Of a stretch of 64,000 nucleotides of DNA, positions 63,948 to 64,000 are shown piece after piece (within the stretch, counting starts at the first letter, position 1; every line of letters begins with the position of its first letter). Source of the DNA: Saprospiraceae bacterium (lineage in GTDB: Bacteria; Bacteroidota; Bacteroidia; Chitinophagales; Saprospiraceae); NCBI GenBank assembly GCA_028279185.1, contig JANQSS010000325.1, positions 62,001 to 126,000 on the forward strand, in the 5' to 3' direction. The position numbers and the translations under genes are program-made. The notes beneath the pieces are model-generated. The model ran no database searches and was not told where the DNA came from. It saw only the letters and a list, made by a program, of their open reading frames with translations.

Positions 63948-64000
63948 TTACAATTGATCTATGTCAATAAAATCGCATAAATCAACGTCTTCACTTGATC
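63948..64000 (-). CDS. Possible C-terminal end of a gene beyond the right edge
   Basis: One minus-strand frame is open from the right edge to a TAA at 63948-63950, encoding 16-17 residues (SSEDVDLCDFIDIDQL). The terminator at 63801-63834 lies downstream and supports a gene here. The fragment is too short to identify. Confidence 0.22.
   Translation of the reverse strand, partial: SSEDVDLCDFIDIDQL

Overview
The window comes from a free-living-type member of the Bacteroidota, most likely a Saprospirales-like lineage. Evidence for the phylum is strong. A secreted multidomain protein carries a type IX secretion (T9SS) C-terminal sorting domain. There are GEVED, DUF5777, DUF4293 and ASPIC/UnbV families, OstA-like and ExbD proteins, a two-component propeller histidine kinase, and promoters matching the Bacteroidota pattern TTG-N19-TAnnTTTG. 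The order-level guess is inference. DNA is moderately AT-rich and gene density is normal. I see no rRNA, CRISPR array, insertion sequence or prophage.

Layout. 1-3000: a truncated secreted metalloprotease (minus), a candidate small RNA with its own terminator, and tRNA-Ser(UGA). 3.4-8.7 kb: a T9SS-exported sorbosone-dehydrogenase-like protein, then a minus-strand group (c-type cytochrome lipoprotein, OB-fold protein, YceI, DUF5777 barrel). 8.9-15.9 kb: a YceI / LytS-type kinase / LytTR regulator operon, followed by glgA-glgC for glycogen synthesis. 16-22 kb: an ECF sigma factor with a linked membrane/barrel protein, then PAP2, outer-membrane protein, GT2 and an ArnT-like glycosyltransferase. 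22.4-29.2 kb: lipoproteins, a Tat-exported PLP enzyme and a CRTAC1-like FG-GAP protein.

29.4-39.2 kb is the most interesting part, a probable zinc-homeostasis island. A tight seven-gene minus-strand operon encodes an NTF2-like protein, an unknown protein, MerC, a CobW GTPase, an ABC ATPase, an FtsX permease with a strongly His-rich periplasmic loop, and a DUF3299-like protein. Nearby are a small His-rich lipoprotein, a TonB-dependent receptor, a Fur/Zur-type repressor and a DUF4625 lipoprotein. Three palindromes of the form TGCAAC-N3-GTTGCA (one imperfect) lie in the two divergent promoter regions, and one covers the -33 element of a promoter. I infer that the Zur-like protein represses uptake genes through these sites.

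39.3-46.2 kb: an S37-type peptidase, an AraC-controlled oxidoreductase/hydrolase cluster, tRNA-His and an exported superoxide dismutase. 46.3-51.5 kb: a lipoprotein, a Dna2-like nuclease-helicase and a PhoD-like phosphatase in one minus-strand run. 51.6-64 kb: a BASS transporter, a DUF937-OmpA fusion, a retropepsin-PDZ protein, an ICMT/adenylate cyclase/VOC operon, rplU-rpmA, a BatE-like protein, an OstA-like protein with an FAD oxidoreductase, a DUF4293 protein and ExbD.
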